Assembly (NCBI RefSeq): GCF_000252955.1
Contig: NC_014228.1
Coordinates: 3,077,232 to 3,141,231 of the forward strand
Direction of reading: 5' to 3'
Length of the DNA: 64,000 nucleotides
Source of the DNA: Xenorhabdus nematophila ATCC 19061
Lineage (GTDB): Bacteria > Pseudomonadota > Gammaproteobacteria > Enterobacterales > Enterobacteriaceae
Numbering within the stretch: position 1 is the stretch's first letter; every line of letters starts with the position of its first letter. The notes below the pieces were generated by a model. That model was not told the DNA's origin and did not search any database. It saw only the letters and a list, made by a program, of their open reading frames with translations. A program made the position numbers and the translations under genes. Positions 60,859-64,000 of this stretch are shown here, piece after piece.

Positions 60859-61341
60859 TTAGGCTTTATCAACTAACTGTGCCGGAGAGGTTTGCCATAA
60901 CAGGCGACCTTTCTCGGTTTGGGGTTCCCATTCCACACAAGCAATGCCAGATGTCGCAAACATCGGTGGAGTTTGCCCCGGACAAAGCTCAGAAACCAAA
61001 TAACCGACTAACGGTAAATGAGAAACAACGAATACCGCTTTATGCCCTTGCGCTGCCAGAACCTGCAAATAACTGGCTACCAGCATCACATCACCTGATG
61101 GCGTTAGTTCCTCCAGTATCTCTTCGCTGTCTGGCAGAACCAAATTTTCGCGCACTACCTTTAACGTCTGCCTGGCACGGATGTAAGGGCTGACTAAGAC
61201 ACAATCAATGTCAGAGACTTGCTGTGAAAGCCAGTACGCTGTTTCCCGGGATTCTCGGGAACCACGCGGGGTGAGCTCTCGCGTTATATCACTGACTGCA
61301 TCTAAAGTAGCATCACCGTGACGCATAATAAAAACGTACAT
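60859..61341 (-). CDS. sixA: SixA phosphohistidine phosphatase
   Basis: 160-residue histidine-phosphatase-superfamily protein; E. coli SixA acts on the PTS-Ntr phosphohistidine protein NPr. RHG motif at MRHGDATLDAV (Arg7, His8) and second His in VSHLPLVGYLVSEL. Upstream of fadJ on the same strand with a 395-base gap, as in E. coli. Confidence 0.95.
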   Translation of the reverse strand: MYVFIMRHGDATLDAVSDITRELTPRGSRESRETAYWLSQQVSDIDCVLVSPYIRARQTLKVVRENLVLPDSEEILEELTPSGDVMLVASYLQVLAAQGHKAVFVVSHLPLVGYLVSELCPGQTPPMFATSGIACVEWEPQTEKGRLLWQTSPAQLVDKA

Positions 61342-61419
61342 AATTCACCGTCTAGTTTATTGCGAACTGCCTCAAGATAAAGCACGATTAAATCTTCCTG
61401 AAACAAGCCATTAGTTATA

Positions 61420-61465
61420 TACCCGTCGTCTTTCAAGTTGCAGCTCGGCGGCAATTTGAAATCTA
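61420..61465. repeat. Repeat containing TTTCAAGTTGCAGCTCGGCG
   Basis: ATACCCGTCGTCTTTCAAGT then TGCAGCTCGGCGGCAATTTG. It looks like a short intergenic repeat seen across Yersinia, Serratia and Photorhabdus genomes. Only one copy lies in this window, so the family assignment rests on memory of that motif. Confidence 0.4.
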
Positions 61466-61675
61466 TTAGGTATAGGTGAGTAACATTAATAAATAAACAT
61501 AAATGATATTATTAAGCTGATAGTTGATACAAAAACATTTCAATCTGCATTCTGCCCTAAAATAACGATAAAAAAAATAACCAAAAACGATTTATATACG
61601 CCTTGTTTCACTGTTATCATTCATAAATTATATAAAAAATAAAAATCATAGATAATCAACAATTAAATTATTTCC

Positions 61676-61709
61676 TATAAAAAATCGACTCCTAATTAAA
61701 AGAGTCGAT
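61676..61709 (-). terminator. Terminator of fadIJ
   Basis: ATCGACTC(ctaattaaaa)GAGTCGAT stem followed on the minus strand by TTTTTT. Confidence 0.88.
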
Positions 61710-61736
61710 CTGATTGATTTTACGAAAAATAGAGGT

Positions 61737-63914
61737 TTATGAGTAAAATTTCTTTTTCTGTTCAGCCATCCGGATTAACCCCTCACACGGAGTAAATCTC
61801 TCTCCATATTGTGACTCTAAATGGCGTAAAATTCCCACGACCTTATCACTACCCAGATGATCAATATAACGGAATGGCCCACCCAGGAATGGCGGAAATC
61901 CAATACCAAATACAGCCCCAATATCACCATCACGAGGACTTCGGATAATATTTTCATCCAAACAGCGAACCGCTTCGTTCAGCATAAGCATCACGCAACG
62001 TTGGGCAATATCAGCCGGTGACATTTTTGCCGCAGGCTTAATTTTTAATAAGGAATAAATAGATTCGTCTACTTCTTTGATTCCTTTACTAAAAAATTTG
62101 AGCAAGCCCTTTTTACTCACATAGGAATAAAAACCCCTTCTATTCTTCTTGCCTTTCCTATTATCTTTTAAGATCGCTGCCAAAATATCCGGAGCAGTAA
62201 ACCGATTCCCTAACTGCTCTACTAATATCGGAATAATTTTAGTACCCACATCTATACCAACTTCGTCCAACAAATTGATTGGACCAATAGGGAAACCGAA
62301 ATTCACAAGCGCTTTGTCAATGTGATCAATGGGTTCTCCCGCGACCAGGCAGTAACCCGCTTCATTAATGTAAGGTGTCAAAATTCGGTTCACGTAGAAC
62401 CCGGCTTTATCTCCTACCACAATGGCTGTTTTTCCCTGTTTCTTAGCCAACGCAACAGCAGTAGCAATCGTTTTTTCACTTGTCCCTGCGTGTGGAATAA
62501 CTTCCACCAGAGGCATTTTGTCAACAGGGCTAAAATAGTGGAGACCAATGACCTGCTCAGGCCGAGTTGAAACTTCAGCAATTTTATGGATGGGTAAAGA
62601 AGAAGTATTAGAAGCAAAAATAGTGTCAGGTTTTGTGTTGTCTTCAACTTCCGAAACCATTTTGCGCTTCAGTATCAAATCTTCAAATACAGCTTCAACG
62701 ACAATATCTGCTTGCTTAAACCCGCTGTAATCTGTAGTGCCGGTCAACAGAGACATTTGTCGGGAACGCTCACTGGGTTTTAAACGGCGCTGTTTTACCC
62801 GCTTAGACAGCAGATCCCATGTATATTTCAGTGCCTGATTGATACCTTTTTCGTTAATGTCTTTAATGCGGACAGGTAGATTGCCTCTGGACATAGTAAC
62901 ATTAGCAATACCACCGCCCATCAATCCCCCACCCAGAATGCCTACCTGCTTGATTTCAGCAGGTTGTTCCGACGAGCCAGTTTCATTTTTTAACGTCGTC
63001 GAAGCGAAAAACAAACTTCGCAACGCTTCTGACTCCTTTGACATAGCCAACTCGCCGAATGCCTTGGCTTCAGTCTTAAAACCGTGTATCGCGCCTTTTT
63101 CCAGCCCTGTGCGGATCACATTGATGATTTTTTCTGGTGCCGGATAATGACCGTGAGTTTTGGCTTGTGTTTTTTGATGCACCATATGAAATAGTAGTGG
63201 CCTGCCCAGTGCACTCGCCATTATACGTTGTGACCAAGCTAATGGTTTGCGTTTGATAATGCCTTTTTTAGCATATTGCACAGCAACATCCAGCAAGATC
63301 TCCAAAGGAACGGCATCATCCACAACACCCAGCCGCTGGGCCTGTTTTGCCTTAAGCTGACGGCCAGTCAATATCATGTCCAAAGCAGCACTGACACCAA
63401 TCAACCGAGGCAGCCGCTGAGTTCCCCCTGAGCCGGGTAATAACCCAAGCTGAACTTCTGGCAAACCAAGACGGGTTCTTTCATCCAAAGAACAGATTCG
63501 TGCGTGGCAAGCTAATGCTAATTCTAGCCCACCACCTAAACACGCTCCATGAACCGCTGCCACAATCGGTAAAGGATAATTAGCAATCTGTGCAAAGAGT
63601 TTTTGACCTTTTTCAGCTAATTCTGTTGCTTCTTCCTGTGTTTGGCAGCCAGCAATCATACTGATATCTGCACCAGCAATAAACGTATCCGGCTTTCCGG
63701 ATATAATCACCAGCCCTTTTAAACCGGAAACTTGTTGCGCTTTCTCAAACATCGTCAGGAACTGTTCAACAAACTCGGCTTTCAGGGTATTCACTTTCTC
63801 GCCGGGTACATCAATAGTAATGACGCCTACTTTGTCCTCTCTGACAGCGAAATTGAATACGGATCGATCTGATTGCTTTGTTAAGATGACAACTTCTTTT
63901 TCAGCCTGAGCCAT
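61737..63914 (-). CDS. fadJ: FadJ fatty-acid oxidation complex subunit alpha (anaerobic-type)
   Basis: 725 residues with enoyl-CoA hydratase and 3-hydroxyacyl-CoA dehydrogenase activities. Crotonase domain 1 to about 190 ([50 protein letters not shown] minus spacing); NAD site [18 protein letters not shown] near 330; dehydrogenase catalytic His in [19 protein letters not shown]-terminal second 3HCDH domain. Start overlaps the fadI stop by one base (TAATG), so the two are coupled. Confidence 0.96.
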   Translation of the reverse strand: MAQAEKEVVILTKQSDRSVFNFAVREDKVGVITIDVPGEKVNTLKAEFVEQFLTMFEKAQQVSGLKGLVIISGKPDTFIAGADISMIAGCQTQEEATELAEKGQKLFAQIANYPLPIVAAVHGACLGGGLELALACHARICSLDERTRLGLPEVQLGLLPGSGGTQRLPRLIGVSAALDMILTGRQLKAKQAQRLGVVDDAVPLEILLDVAVQYAKKGIIKRKPLAWSQRIMASALGRPLLFHMVHQKTQAKTHGHYPAPEKIINVIRTGLEKGAIHGFKTEAKAFGELAMSKESEALRSLFFASTTLKNETGSSEQPAEIKQVGILGGGLMGGGIANVTMSRGNLPVRIKDINEKGINQALKYTWDLLSKRVKQRRLKPSERSRQMSLLTGTTDYSGFKQADIVVEAVFEDLILKRKMVSEVEDNTKPDTIFASNTSSLPIHKIAEVSTRPEQVIGLHYFSPVDKMPLVEVIPHAGTSEKTIATAVALAKKQGKTAIVVGDKAGFYVNRILTPYINEAGYCLVAGEPIDHIDKALVNFGFPIGPINLLDEVGIDVGTKIIPILVEQLGNRFTAPDILAAILKDNRKGKKNRRGFYSYVSKKGLLKFFSKGIKEVDESIYSLLKIKPAAKMSPADIAQRCVMLMLNEAVRCLDENIIRSPRDGDIGAVFGIGFPPFLGGPFRYIDHLGSDKVVGILRHLESQYGERFTPCEGLIRMAEQKKKFYS

Positions 63915-64000
63915 TATTCAACCTCCAATACCATTGCTGCCCCTAATCCACCTGCGGCACAGGCTGTTGTCAACCCAAGCCCCCCACCGCGGCGGCGCAA
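63914..64000 (-). CDS. fadI: FadI 3-ketoacyl-CoA thiolase, 3' end only
   Basis: The last 28 codons are in the window and run off its edge. They read [20 protein letters not shown] then AMVLEVE and stop, the CxG motif region and C-terminus of thiolases (Cys in TTACAAGG). Position directly before fadJ identifies fadI. Confidence 0.93.
   Translation of the reverse strand: MRRRGGGLGLTTACAAGGLGAAMVLEVE

Larger units (their letters stand above)
61342..61736. other. Spacer between fadJ and sixA
   Basis: AT-rich and without a gene. Contains the repeat at 61420-61465 and the fadJ terminator at 61676-61709. Confidence 0.5.

Overview
The window looks like a chromosomal segment of an AT-rich gammaproteobacterium in the Enterobacterales, most like the insect-associated Morganellaceae (Xenorhabdus/Photorhabdus type). 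The basis is near-complete synteny with E. coli blocks, proteins close to E. coli in sequence, strongly AT-rich spacers, a complete histidine-utilisation (hut) cluster and a dense patch of insertion sequences. The genus is an inference; no rRNA is present to settle it.

Layout. (1) 1-3018: mutY, yggX, mltC and tRNA-Phe(GAA). (2) 3019-13100: a decayed genomic island abutting the tRNA-Phe gene. It holds a tyrosine integrase next to a MobH-like relaxase-domain gene (the signature pair of PFGI-1/SPI-7-type integrative conjugative elements), an IS110-family element, an N-terminally truncated DNA methylase joined to a broken IS66-family element, two IS5-family elements with perfect terminal repeats, a P4-type integrase cut at both ends, a frameshifted relative of T4 endonuclease V (DenV), and an intact AAC(3)-family acetyltransferase. 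(3) 13368-24025: tRNA-Pro(GGG), lapC/yejM, yejL, yejK, rplY, radD, rsuA, bcr, yejG, mepS, lpxT. This is the E. coli order with yejABEF and rtn missing. (4) 24146-24790: an internally deleted IS630-type element and a gene tail. (5) 24857-36935: yfcD, yfcG, yfcH, then the minus-strand run pdxB-usg-truA-dedA-accD-folC-dedD-cvpA-purF-ubiX with a clear PurR operator. (6) 37028-42959: an accessory insert between pdxB and fabB with an AraC regulator/EamA exporter divergent pair, a TctD/TctE two-component system, and a lone TctC-type binding protein behind a 1.08-kb AT-rich spacer. (7) 43031-51934: fabB (with adjacent FadR and FabR sites), mnmC, a coiled-coil membrane-anchored small protein, yfcL, epmC, yfcA, aroC, prmB; mepA is absent. 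(8) 52122-60114: hutI-hutG-hutC and hutU-hutH-hutT, each headed by the same palindromic operator, inserted between prmB and smrB. (9) 60298-64000: smrB, sixA, fadJ and the 3' end of fadI.

How the genes work together. The hut genes form a self-regulated path from histidine uptake to glutamate. fadIJ (fatty-acid degradation) and fabB (unsaturated fatty-acid synthesis) flank a region that is otherwise housekeeping: tRNA and rRNA modification, ribosome protein L25, cell-envelope enzymes (MltC, MepS, LpxT, LapC), and purine, folate, PLP, chorismate and malonyl-CoA synthesis. The accessory content is concentrated at the tRNA-Phe island, at the pdxB-fabB insert and at the IS630 scar.

I found no convincing new multi-gene system. 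The most unusual objects are the catalytically dead DenV relic beside an AAC(3) gene, the relaxase-domain protein whose HD metal ligands appear replaced, the IS66 element with an IstA-like N-terminal domain and a triplicated 12-bp unit, the orphan TctC with TctDE, and the coiled-coil protein built on a 14-residue repeat.
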